Shown here piece by piece: positions 26,093-34,298 of a stretch of DNA of 56,149 nt (positions are counted from its first letter, which is position 1; each line of letters starts with the position of its first letter). The notes below the pieces were generated by a model. It was not told the DNA's origin and searched no databases. It was given only the letters and a program-made list of their open reading frames with translations. The translations under genes and the position numbers were made by a program. Source of the DNA: Anaerolineales bacterium (GTDB taxonomy: Bacteria; Chloroflexota; Anaerolineae; Anaerolineales; JABWBV01); contig JACKAX010000023.1 of assembly GCA_020634875.1 (NCBI GenBank), positions 1 through 56,149 of the forward strand. Reading direction: 5' to 3'.

Positions 26093-27661
26093 CTATTCCA
26101 AAGTTGGCCAGGCCGGATAATCCGGGAACAGCCGAAAATGCGCTTCCAACGCGCCCATCACGGCAAGGACAACATCTTCCCGCCAGTGGGGGGCCGCGAC
26201 TTGGACGGCAATGGGTAACCCGGTACTGCCTTGTTCCACTGCGCGGGCGACCTGCTCCGATTTCTCCCGGCTGTCCGGGCGTTCCGTTTCCTCGCCAGGG
26301 CGGACCCGTGTGATCGGGGCCACGCCCGCCGGAAACCCCAACACGTTAAACATCGTAGCCGTGCCCCAAAAATCCGCCAGATTGTTCGTATCCCCATGCC
26401 GGACGGGGGGTAACGGCGAGAGCGGACACAAGAGCGCGTTAAATTGTCCGGCGGCCATCGCCCCCAAGAAACGGCTCTCATATTCCAGACGTTTACCCAT
26501 CAGATTGAATAACCCCTCTGCCGATTGTTTGCGGGCATTTTTGAGCATCCGGCTTAGGCGTCCCTCGTTTCCTCGGGCGAGCAACGCACTGATCACGGGA
26601 ATCATTGCGTTGGGCATTTTGGTGATACGGACATTTGGAGCCATCAGGGGGATTGGGGCTTCGCCGTTCAGAAGTTGGGAGACCATGGCAAACCCATCCG
26701 CACTCACAATGTTGAAAAACAACCGCATCGCCTCGGCAGGGTCCGGGGTTTGGGGCCAGGGTTCGACCACCGCGCCTTGTTGGCGGAGGGCGTCCGCGGC
26801 TTCTTGCAGGGCGCGGCGAATGGCTGGGGAGGGCACCCAGTCCCCGATTTGGGGAATCAGCGCCACGCGCAAGCCGCGGATCGAGATGTGTTGGGGGTCG
26901 GCAAAAGGCACGGGCGGGGTGAACCCGGTGGGGTGGGCCAGATTGTGGTTGACCATGACCTGAAAGGCCAGGGTCAGGTCGGCGACGTTACGAGCCATCG
27001 GGCCGGGTTGGGCCACGATGCCTTCCGCACCTATCGCCGATTTTATCGGGAGCGGATCGCTGGGGAGACGGCGGGCGGTGGGTTTGAGGCCGTAAATGCC
27101 GCAATACGCCGCGGGGACGCGGATACTGCCGCCGAAATCTCCGCCCAACCCCAACGGCGCGCCGCCCACGGCAATGTTCGCCGCCTCGCCCCCACTACTG
27201 CCCCCCGCGGTGCGCGCCAGATTCCAGGGATTGTTCGTGCGTCCAAACAGGGTATTGTCCGTTTCGATGACACCGAGCGTTTGCGGAACATTGGTCTTGC
27301 CCAAAATGATCGCCCCTGCCTGGCGAAAGGCCGCCACCATTGCCCCATCCGCGGCGGCCACGTTCCCTTTCAGCCGTGCAACCCCATACGTGGTGGGTAA
27401 ACCCCGGACGTGGAATTGATCTTTGATCGTGACCGGAACCCCGTGCAGAGGTCCCAGTTTGTCCCCGCGGGCGCGGGCGGCATCGGCCTCACGCGCTTCC
27501 CGGCGGGCTTCTTCAAACCGTGGCATGACAATGGCGTTGATTTTTCCGTGCGTGGTTTCAATCCGGGCGATGTGGGCCTCCACCGCATCACAGGCGGATA
27601 TTTGACCCGTTTGAATTTGTTGGGCGATTTCGATAGCGGAAAGGGTGGTGAGGTCGGACAT
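26093..27661 (-). CDS. Amidase signature enzyme
   Basis: The 522-residue protein carries the Ser-cisSer-Lys triad of the amidase signature family: K80 in V-T-I-K-D-Q-F, cis-Ser S155/S156 in G-G-S-S-G-G and nucleophile S179 in G-G-S-I-R. Length and motif order agree with general amidases rather than GatA, because no gatB or gatC is near and GatA-specific regions are not evident. It hydrolyses carboxamides to acid and ammonia in the cytoplasm; the substrate is unknown. It is followed by a small DUF2269 membrane gene. Confidence 0.88.
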   Translation of the reverse strand: MSDLTTLSAIEIAQQIQTGQISACDAVEAHIARIETTHGKINAIVMPRFEEARREAREADAARARGDKLGPLHGVPVTIKDQFHVRGLPTTYGVARLKGNVAAADGAMVAAFRQAGAIILGKTNVPQTLGVIETDNTLFGRTNNPWNLARTAGGSSGGEAANIAVGGAPLGLGGDFGGSIRVPAAYCGIYGLKPTARRLPSDPLPIKSAIGAEGIVAQPGPMARNVADLTLAFQVMVNHNLAHPTGFTPPVPFADPQHISIRGLRVALIPQIGDWVPSPAIRRALQEAADALRQQGAVVEPWPQTPDPAEAMRLFFNIVSADGFAMVSQLLNGEAPIPLMAPNVRITKMPNAMIPVISALLARGNEGRLSRMLKNARKQSAEGLFNLMGKRLEYESRFLGAMAAGQFNALLCPLSPLPPVRHGDTNNLADFWGTATMFNVLGFPAGVAPITRVRPGEETERPDSREKSEQVARAVEQGSTGLPIAVQVAAPHWREDVVLAVMGALEAHFRLFPDYPAWPTLE

Positions 27662-27685
27662 GGGGTTTTCCTTGAATGGGATGAT

Positions 27686-28087
27686 TTATGGTTCTACAAT
27701 GAGGGTTCCCACCATCCCTGCGGCTTTATGCCCGTAAGCGCCGCAATAGAATTGGTAAACCCCTGGTTCGGTAGGGGTGAAGGTCATGATCGTGGTTTGA
27801 CTGCCAGGAAGTTTGACGTGAATGTTGAGGGCGTCAATGTCAAAGCCATGGGCGTACCCGTCCATGTTGAAGAGTTCCAGGTTTACTATTTGCCCGACCT
27901 TGGCGTGAATTTCCGTTTCGGAATATTGCAGTCCGCTGGTTTTTATCGTAATTGCGCCGGGGTGATTGGGAAAAATACTATTTACGGCGAGGAATAAGAC
28001 AGCCGCCAGAGCACCGATGCAAAAACCACCGAGAAGCCATTTGAGGGATTGTTGGGGGATGGATGAAACCGATTCGAGTGTTGTCAT
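27686..28087 (-). CDS. Membrane-anchored cupredoxin
   Basis: A 133-residue protein with one N-terminal membrane segment (about 17-38) and a cupredoxin domain. The type-1 copper ligands are H in Y-A-H-G-F-D and C-x4-H-x3-M in F-Y-C-G-A-Y-G-H-K-A-A-G-M. It should carry one electron outside the membrane. The neighbouring upstream gene on the same strand encodes a dihaem cytochrome c, and the two may share partners. It lies 24 bases upstream of the amidase gene. Confidence 0.82.
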   Translation of the reverse strand: MTTLESVSSIPQQSLKWLLGGFCIGALAAVLFLAVNSIFPNHPGAITIKTSGLQYSETEIHAKVGQIVNLELFNMDGYAHGFDIDALNIHVKLPGSQTTIMTFTPTEPGVYQFYCGAYGHKAAGMVGTLIVEP

Positions 28088-28241
28088 TTCATTTTTCCTG
28101 TGTTTTTTACATTTTAAGGAGCTGCCGTCTCCCAGGCGTTACGAAAAGCGTTACGGAACGGGTGAGATGGTTGATGTGCAATTGGTTGACCTGTAAATTC
28201 AATTACTTGTCAACCAATCAACCGAGCGCCTTTCCCTAGAA

Positions 28242-29135
28242 TTATTTCGTGGTCGTTGCCGTAGCCGGAAGCGCTTGCAGCGACATCCACACCGCTTTCA
28301 ACTCGTCATCGGTCATTTTGCCCAACCCCTGCCAGGGCATATAGTCACTCAATTTTTCGCCAGAGGGTTTGGTTCCAGTTCGCAACAGGTTCATGAAGTC
28401 CGCTTCCGTCCAGGTGGCGAGTTCGCCGCCTGGGGTGAGGTTTGGGGCGAGGGGTGCGCCGGGTTCGGAAGGCTGTTTGCCCGAGAGGGCCTCGCCGTGG
28501 CAAGATTTACACCCGTGGGCATTGACCAGATATTCACCATATTCCACCGTGACACCCATCGCGGGGGCAGAGGGGGGCAGGGTATGCGGAATGGTTTCCG
28601 CGTAGAGCAGGTTGCCGAACGCGCCCACTGCATACAGGATTTTGGCAAAGGGTTTGAAATTGCGGGCGCGAATTTCGCGATCCACCGGGGGAACCGATTT
28701 GACATAGGCGATAATGCCTGCAAGGTCTGCATCGCTCAGGAAGTAAAAATCGTTTGACGGCATGATGAAGACGGACGTGCCATCGTGTTTGATGCCATAC
28801 CGGATCGCGCGTACCCAGTCTTCATCGGTCATTGCTGCGCCAATACCGCCTTGGCCGGAAGTCAGGTTGGGGGCATCCACGTATCCCAGGCCAGGATCTT
28901 CAAAAAACGGGCCACCGCTCAAATCTTCGCCGTGACAAGCCCGACAGTGTATTTTTGCCCAGTGTGCGCCCACGGCCAGGTCGCCCTCTGCAACAGAGAC
29001 CGTGAGGGGTGCTGGGGTGTAGGTGTAGGTTTTGTTAAAGCGACTGGTTGTGCTGGCGATCATCCCGCCCGCAGCAAGGGCGATCAGGAGAACCAAACCG
29101 CCGAGGACAATTCCGATCCATTTTAAGATTTTCAT
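28242..29135 (-). CDS. Membrane-anchored dihaem cytochrome c, paralogue of 20206-21120
   Basis: A 297-residue protein with an N-terminal membrane segment and two haem sites, C-R-A-C-H at 64-68 and C-K-S-C-H at 209-213. It shares with the other copy the motifs I-M-P-S-N-D-F/V-M-P-S-D-D-Y, S-V-P-P-V-D and the C-terminal D-Y-M-P-W. The two copies face each other about 8 kb apart on opposite strands. Its upstream 154-base gap to the cupredoxin gene shows no hairpin. Confidence 0.88.
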   Translation of the reverse strand: MKILKWIGIVLGGLVLLIALAAGGMIASTTSRFNKTYTYTPAPLTVSVAEGDLAVGAHWAKIHCRACHGEDLSGGPFFEDPGLGYVDAPNLTSGQGGIGAAMTDEDWVRAIRYGIKHDGTSVFIMPSNDFYFLSDADLAGIIAYVKSVPPVDREIRARNFKPFAKILYAVGAFGNLLYAETIPHTLPPSAPAMGVTVEYGEYLVNAHGCKSCHGEALSGKQPSEPGAPLAPNLTPGGELATWTEADFMNLLRTGTKPSGEKLSDYMPWQGLGKMTDDELKAVWMSLQALPATATTTK

Positions 29136-29232
29136 GATGCATACTCCTTTCGAAAATTATTTGATGTATTTTGATAACTACTCAGGCTTAGAGAGGAAAC
29201 TTCCCCAAACAAAGGGGAGAAGCGTTTAATAA

Positions 29233-29613
29233 TTACGCGTTCGGCGTGAGAAATTGAAAATAGCCAAACCCGAAGACAAAAAAAATATGGAGGCCAATGG
29301 CCATTCCATCCCCGAAGGTTACGTTGAAAATGAACCAGGCGATGGCGTAAACCAAAAGCGAGATGAAATGCAGGATGAAAAAAGAGAGACGGAGTTCCCG
29401 GCGCAGGGGGCTATCCGCAGCACGCCCGGCAAAGAAGGCAATTGGAAACAGGCCCAAAAGCAGTGCTCCGGTGTTCTGTCCGAATAAGAGCCATTTGGGG
29501 TCGGTTGTCGCTAATCCGCCAGTCTTATAAAACGCGGCAGGCGCAAACAACCAGATGCTTGAAGCAATTAAGAGGGCAATGGCCTGGATATAAAAAATAT
29601 GCCTGACTTTCAT
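29233..29613 (-). CDS. Hypothetical four-helix membrane protein
   Basis: This is a 126-residue protein with four hydrophobic helices and a short basic N-terminus (M-K-V-R-H). No signature residues are recognised. It is on the same strand as the cytochrome c gene, 97 bases upstream of it. Confidence 0.65.
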   Translation of the reverse strand: MKVRHIFYIQAIALLIASSIWLFAPAAFYKTGGLATTDPKWLLFGQNTGALLLGLFPIAFFAGRAADSPLRRELRLSFFILHFISLLVYAIAWFIFNVTFGDGMAIGLHIFFVFGFGYFQFLTPNA

Positions 29614-29638
29614 TGAAAATTCTCCTTGCAGGTTTATG

Positions 29639-29854
29639 CTATTCCGCCGGGGATGTGCCCGACGAAATTTGCATCCAATTTTTCAGAAACGCGACAAGGG
29701 CCTCAACATCTTTAAAGCCTTTCCGCTCCCCAGTATGCGGGTCTTCCAAACTCAGCCGCCAAACGGGGGCCTCGCTGGCTACCTCATTCATTTCCTGACG
29801 GAGTTGCAAAATGAAGTGGTGGTAGCGAGGGGTGGGAGTTTCAGGTTGGGACAT
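29639..29854 (-). CDS. Small conserved protein of unknown function
   Basis: A 71-residue reading from the ATG at 29854. It contains R-Y-H-H-F-I-L-Q-L-R-Q-E, A-P-V-W-R-L-S-L-E-D-P-H-T-G-E-R-K-G-F and a terminal amphipathic helix. This pattern recurs in small Chloroflexota proteins of unknown role as far as I recall. Starts at 29902 or 29929 in the same frame cannot be excluded. It lies 25 bases before the four-helix membrane gene. Confidence 0.55.
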   Translation of the reverse strand: MSQPETPTPRYHHFILQLRQEMNEVASEAPVWRLSLEDPHTGERKGFKDVEALVAFLKNWMQISSGTSPAE

Positions 29855-30106
29855 TTCGGAAATTTCTCTGGCAAGGTGTTCCTGAATGTGTGATAATGCC
29901 ATTCTACAAACCCATCGTTTAGAAATCATTTATTGGAAGTGGCGCGAAATTTTCAAACATAAAGAGGAAGAAGAACTGAGTCGCAAAAAGAAGAAGTCGC
30001 GGAAAAAATTTATAACTTCCGCATCTCCTCTCTTCCGCGATTTAAAATCTTCGTGCCCTATGTGTTAAGCAATTGTCTAAAAATAACTTCCCCTTTTGCT
30101 CGATGG

Positions 30107-30143
30107 GGATTGTCAAATCCCGCCCGACCGGATTTGGCAATCC
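30107..30143. repeat. Dispersed palindrome, GGATTGCCAAATCC family, member 2
   Basis: GGATTGTCAAATCC (30107-30120) and GGATTTGGCAATCC (30130-30143) pair with one mismatch around a 9-base G+C-rich loop. It lies 54 bases upstream of the giant regulator gene, in a 342-base gap that holds nothing else I can support. Confidence 0.6.
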
Positions 30144-30196
30144 GACACGGGAAGTAATTTCTGGATGTTCATTAAGTTTCTTCTTCGGAGGCAAGG

Positions 30197-33100
30197 ATGC
30201 CTGGAAATCTGGAAATCCGTCTGCTTGGTGGTCTGCAGCTCATCCAAGATGGTGAACCGCTCACCGCGTTCATCTCGAACAAAGTCCCCGCGCTCTTTGC
30301 CTACCTCGCCGTGACCCAACGCGCGCACCAGCGCGACGCCCTCGCCGCGCTCCTTTGGGGGGAAATGGCCGACGCCGATGCCAAAAACAACCTTCGGCAA
30401 GCGCTCTCCAACCTTCGCAAATTCCTCGACTCCTACCTCCTTGTCACCCGCGACACCCTCCAATTCAACCCTTCTGCCCCCCACACCCTCGATATGGATG
30501 ACTTTGTTCAAGGGACGCACCTCCCTCAATTGACCATTGAGAATTCTCAATTCTCAATGGTCAATTCCGCCCTCGCCCTCTACCACGGCGACTTCCTCCA
30601 GGGTTTCTTTGTCCGCGAAGCCCCCGAATTTGAAGACTGGGCCTATTCCGAGCGTGTCCGGCTCCGTGAACTGGCTTTCCAGGCCCTCCAAAAACTCACC
30701 GCATATCACCAAAAACGCGGGGCATACCCACAGGCTCTCCAAACTGCCAACCGCCTGCTCACCTTCGACCCCTGGCGCGAAGAAACCCACCGCCAGCTCA
30801 TGCTCCTCTACGCCCGGAGCGGACAACGCTCCGCGGCCCTGGCCCAATACGAACAATGCCGCCGCGTCCTCGCCAAAGAATTGGATGTGGAACCTTCCGC
30901 CGAAACCAACGCCCTCTACGAGCGTATCCGCGCCGCGGGGGATACCTTCCCCAACAACCTCACCCTCCGCCCCACGGCCTTCGTCGGACGCACCGAAGAA
31001 CTGGAACACCTCGACAGCCTGTTCACCCGCCCGGACAGCCGCCTGATCACCCTCCTCGGCCCCGGCGGGATCGGCAAAACCCGGCTCGCCCTCCAGGCCG
31101 CGCGCCACGCCCTACAACGCGGCCTCTTTCTGAGCGGGGTCTTTTTCGTTTCCCTTGAAGGTGTGGATAACCCCGATCTGATCCCCACCGCCATCGCCGA
31201 AGCCGTCGGCCTCGCTTTCGCAGGCAACCAGGAACCCAAAAACCAGGTTCTCGCCTACCTGAAAAGCAGGGAAATCCTGCTCATCCTCGATAATATTGAA
31301 CAACTCCTCGACGGGGTGCCCTGGCTGGTGCAAATCCTCCAAAATGCTCCCCGTGCCCAACTGCTTGTCACCTCCCGCGAACGGCTCAACACGCAATGGG
31401 AATGGACTGTGCCGGTTGAAGGGTTGGACTATCCTCCCTCAGATACGCCCCTTGCCCAGGCCGCGGACACTGGCGCGGTCCAACTCTTCACTGCCCGCGC
31501 CCAAGCCGCCCGCCCGGACTTCGCCCTCACCCACGAGACACTCCCCACTATCCTCCGCGTCTGCCAATTGCTTTCTGGCACGCCCCTCGCCCTCGAACTT
31601 GCCGCGGCGAACATGCGCTATTACACCTGTGCGGAAATCGAAGCCGAAATCGCCCAAAATTTTGATTTTCTGACCGCCAACTTCCGCGACCTGCCCACAC
31701 GCCAGCGTAGCCTCCGTGCCGTGTTCGACTACTCCTGGCGTCTGCTAGCCCCGCCCGAACAACGCACCTTTGCCGCGCTTTCGGTTTTTCGGGGTGGGTT
31801 CACCGCGGAAGGGGCGCGGCAGGTTGCTGGGGCTACGGCCCCCCTTCTGGCCGGGTTGGGAGATAAATCCCTGATCCGCCGGGACGAACAAGGCCGGTTC
31901 CATCTCCATGAAATGCTGCGCCAGTATGCCGCCGAAAAATTGGCCGAACGTGCCGAAGAAATTCACCAACAACATGGGGCATATTTCGCGGCCTTTGTGC
32001 AACAACGCGGGGCAGCGATCAGCAGTCCCCAACAAACGCACATGTTGAACGAGCTTGCCCACGAGATGGACAACGTACGCGCCGCATGGCACTGGACGAT
32101 CACGCACCAACCGGGGACCACTCTGCTTCCTTTCATCAACGGTTTGTTCGATTTTTACGAAATTCGGGCGTGGATTCAAGAGGGGGCGGATCAATTTGGC
32201 ACAGCCCTCAAGGCTTTAAGGCGCGCCTCTGTTCCCGGAACAGAATTGGTGCACATGAAATTGCTCAACCGCCAGGCGCGTTTTCTGCACCGGCTCGGTC
32301 AGCGTGTGGAGGCCGAGGAAAATCTCGGAAATAGTTTAGCCCTCGCGGGGGCGGTCAATGACCTCGCTGAACTGGCCCTGACGTATAACTATCTGGGGCT
32401 AAACAAACAGACGGCCAGTAATTACCCCGAAGCCCTGCAACTGTATGAAAAAAGTTTGTCGCTCTATGCACAAATCAATGACCCCATCGGCAAAGGGCGT
32501 GCGCTGAACAATCTGGGCGTCATTTTGTACCGCATGGGGGAACTGGACGAAGCGCAGAAAAATGTGGAAGCCAGCCTCGCCATCCGGCGCGGGTTAGGCG
32601 ATCCCAAAGGCACCGCGGATGGCCTGAACAACCTAGGCATTTTGCTCCACGAAAAAAACGCCTTTGCCGAAGAAGCCCGTTTGTTAGAAGAAGCCCTGAC
32701 CATTTACCGGACGATTGAAGACATCAAAGGTATCTCCACCTGTTTGCATAACCTGGGCGGTGTGTATTTAGCCATGGGGCAATTTTCTGAAGCCAAAGCC
32801 TATTTTCAGCAGTCGCTGAATTTGCGCGAAAAATCGGGCGACCCCATCGGCGTCTGTTTCTCGCTCAACAACCTCGGCACCACCGCCCTCCGCATGGGCA
32901 ACGCACGCGAAGCCGCTTCCTACTACCTCGAAGCTTTACGCATCGCCTGGCAAGGAGCAGAAATCCCCACGGTGCTCGATCTGCTGGTCGGTGCGGGGGA
33001 ATGTCTATCCTTGAATGGACAAAGCCTCTTAGCCCTGGAAATCCTCGCTTTTGGTCTCACGCAGGAGCAAGATAGCGATACCCGTGCCGAAACCGAGCGT

Positions 33101-34141
33101 CAAATTGCCGAAATTCGCCTCACCCTCCCCGCCGACGACGCGGCCCAGGCCATTGTTCGGGGACAAGCGCTCCTGTTGGCCCAAGTCGTCAAAATTGCAG
33201 AACGCCAACTAACGGAATTGAGTTCAACCTCTGATGCCAAAGCTCCCGAAGAGGTCATCTCCCCGGTCCTCCCAGTGCTATTCCCTGCGTCCCTTGCCCC
33301 TACTCTTTTGCCTGTTTCTGCCCCTCCCGCCGTTTCTGGGGGATACATTCTCGAAAACCTGCTCGCCCGCGGGGGCATGGGCGAAGTCTTCCGCGGACGC
33401 GACACCCAAACCGGGCAAATCGTCGCCATCAAGCGCTTGCTCCCCCACCTCCTGACTCAAAACCCGGACGCACTGACCCGGTTTCAGCGGGAGGCCGATC
33501 TGCTCCGGCAGTTGAACCACCCTAACATCGTCAAAATCATCAGCACCCTCGTTGAAAACGGTGAATACCTGCTCGTGATGGAATACGTCCCCGGCGGCAC
33601 CCTGCGTGACCTGCTGGACCACACCCCAGTTCCGCCCCTTAACCAAACGATTCGCCTCGCCCTCGAACTCGCAGACGCCCTCGCGCGCGCCCACCATCTA
33701 GGCATCATCCACCGCGACCTCAAACCCGTCAACATCCTCCTTGCCGCCGACGGTTCCCCGCGCCTCGCTGATTTTGGGATCGCCCGCCTGATCGGGCAAA
33801 ACACCCGCCTAACGGAAGAAGGCGCGGCCGTTGGGACCATCGCCTACATGAGTCCCGAAGCCTGTATGGGCGAAGACCTGGACACTCGCGCGGATGTCTG
33901 GTCATTTGGCGTATTGCTGTATGAAATGTTGACTGGGAAAAACCCATTTGAATGCGCCCATTACACCGCCACCCTGACCGCCATTCTCCACCAGCCCGCC
34001 CTCACCCTCGCGGACACCCATCCCGAGTTGCCTCCTACCCTAACAGGGTTAGTGCAACGCCTGCTCGTCAAAGATCGTGAGCGACGGCCAAACAGGATGC
34101 GTCAAATCGCTGCTACATTGGAGCAGATTTTGGTTCGCTGA
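30197..34141 (+). CDS. BTAD/NB-ARC/TPR regulator fused to a C-terminal Ser/Thr protein kinase
   Basis: The protein is 1314 residues; GGAGG precedes the ATG. Order of domains: winged helix and BTAD (about 1-255, with a palindrome-encoded insertion near 112-123), NB-ARC with P-loop G-P-G-G-I-G-K-T near 288-295 and Walker B near 361-370, TPR repeats (about 640-960, repeating A-L-N-N-L-G and G-D-P-x-G), then a full Hanks kinase from about 1047. The kinase has L-A-R-G-G-M-G-E-V-F, K1079 in V-A-I-K-R, H-R-D-L-K-P-V-N at 1172, D-F-G at 1192-1194 and S-P-E. All catalytic residues are present. It could couple ligand or partner sensing to both transcription and phosphorylation. It is monocistronic. Confidence 0.85.
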   Translation: MPGNLEIRLLGGLQLIQDGEPLTAFISNKVPALFAYLAVTQRAHQRDALAALLWGEMADADAKNNLRQALSNLRKFLDSYLLVTRDTLQFNPSAPHTLDMDDFVQGTHLPQLTIENSQFSMVNSALALYHGDFLQGFFVREAPEFEDWAYSERVRLRELAFQALQKLTAYHQKRGAYPQALQTANRLLTFDPWREETHRQLMLLYARSGQRSAALAQYEQCRRVLAKELDVEPSAETNALYERIRAAGDTFPNNLTLRPTAFVGRTEELEHLDSLFTRPDSRLITLLGPGGIGKTRLALQAARHALQRGLFLSGVFFVSLEGVDNPDLIPTAIAEAVGLAFAGNQEPKNQVLAYLKSREILLILDNIEQLLDGVPWLVQILQNAPRAQLLVTSRERLNTQWEWTVPVEGLDYPPSDTPLAQAADTGAVQLFTARAQAARPDFALTHETLPTILRVCQLLSGTPLALELAAANMRYYTCAEIEAEIAQNFDFLTANFRDLPTRQRSLRAVFDYSWRLLAPPEQRTFAALSVFRGGFTAEGARQVAGATAPLLAGLGDKSLIRRDEQGRFHLHEMLRQYAAEKLAERAEEIHQQHGAYFAAFVQQRGAAISSPQQTHMLNELAHEMDNVRAAWHWTITHQPGTTLLPFINGLFDFYEIRAWIQEGADQFGTALKALRRASVPGTELVHMKLLNRQARFLHRLGQRVEAEENLGNSLALAGAVNDLAELALTYNYLGLNKQTASNYPEALQLYEKSLSLYAQINDPIGKGRALNNLGVILYRMGELDEAQKNVEASLAIRRGLGDPKGTADGLNNLGILLHEKNAFAEEARLLEEALTIYRTIEDIKGISTCLHNLGGVYLAMGQFSEAKAYFQQSLNLREKSGDPIGVCFSLNNLGTTALRMGNAREAASYYLEALRIAWQGAEIPTVLDLLVGAGECLSLNGQSLLALEILAFGLTQEQDSDTRAETERQIAEIRLTLPADDAAQAIVRGQALLLAQVVKIAERQLTELSSTSDAKAPEEVISPVLPVLFPASLAPTLLPVSAPPAVSGGYILENLLARGGMGEVFRGRDTQTGQIVAIKRLLPHLLTQNPDALTRFQREADLLRQLNHPNIVKIISTLVENGEYLLVMEYVPGGTLRDLLDHTPVPPLNQTIRLALELADALARAHHLGIIHRDLKPVNILLAADGSPRLADFGIARLIGQNTRLTEEGAAVGTIAYMSPEACMGEDLDTRADVWSFGVLLYEMLTGKNPFECAHYTATLTAILHQPALTLADTHPELPPTLTGLVQRLLVKDRERRPNRMRQIAATLEQILVR
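30530..30564. repeat. Perfect 16-bp-arm palindrome inside the BTAD-kinase coding sequence
   Basis: TTGACCATTGAGAATT (30530-30545), the loop CTC, then the exact reverse complement (30549-30564). It encodes T-I-E-N-S-Q-F-S-M-V-N in frame between the winged helix and the BTAD domain. The A+T-rich block stands out against the G+C-rich gene and looks like an in-frame insertion. Confidence 0.75.
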
Positions 34142-34298
34142 TAACCGTAAATTGTATTACCATGCCCTATGATCCTGTTCCAATGGATCTGGAAAAGTGA
34201 TCATGGCGTTTTTCTGTACGATAATGGAAGGTGGGTGACATCTGCAGCCTTCACTACCAGTTAAATCAAACGGTGGGATAGTTGGTGGGTGGGGGTTG

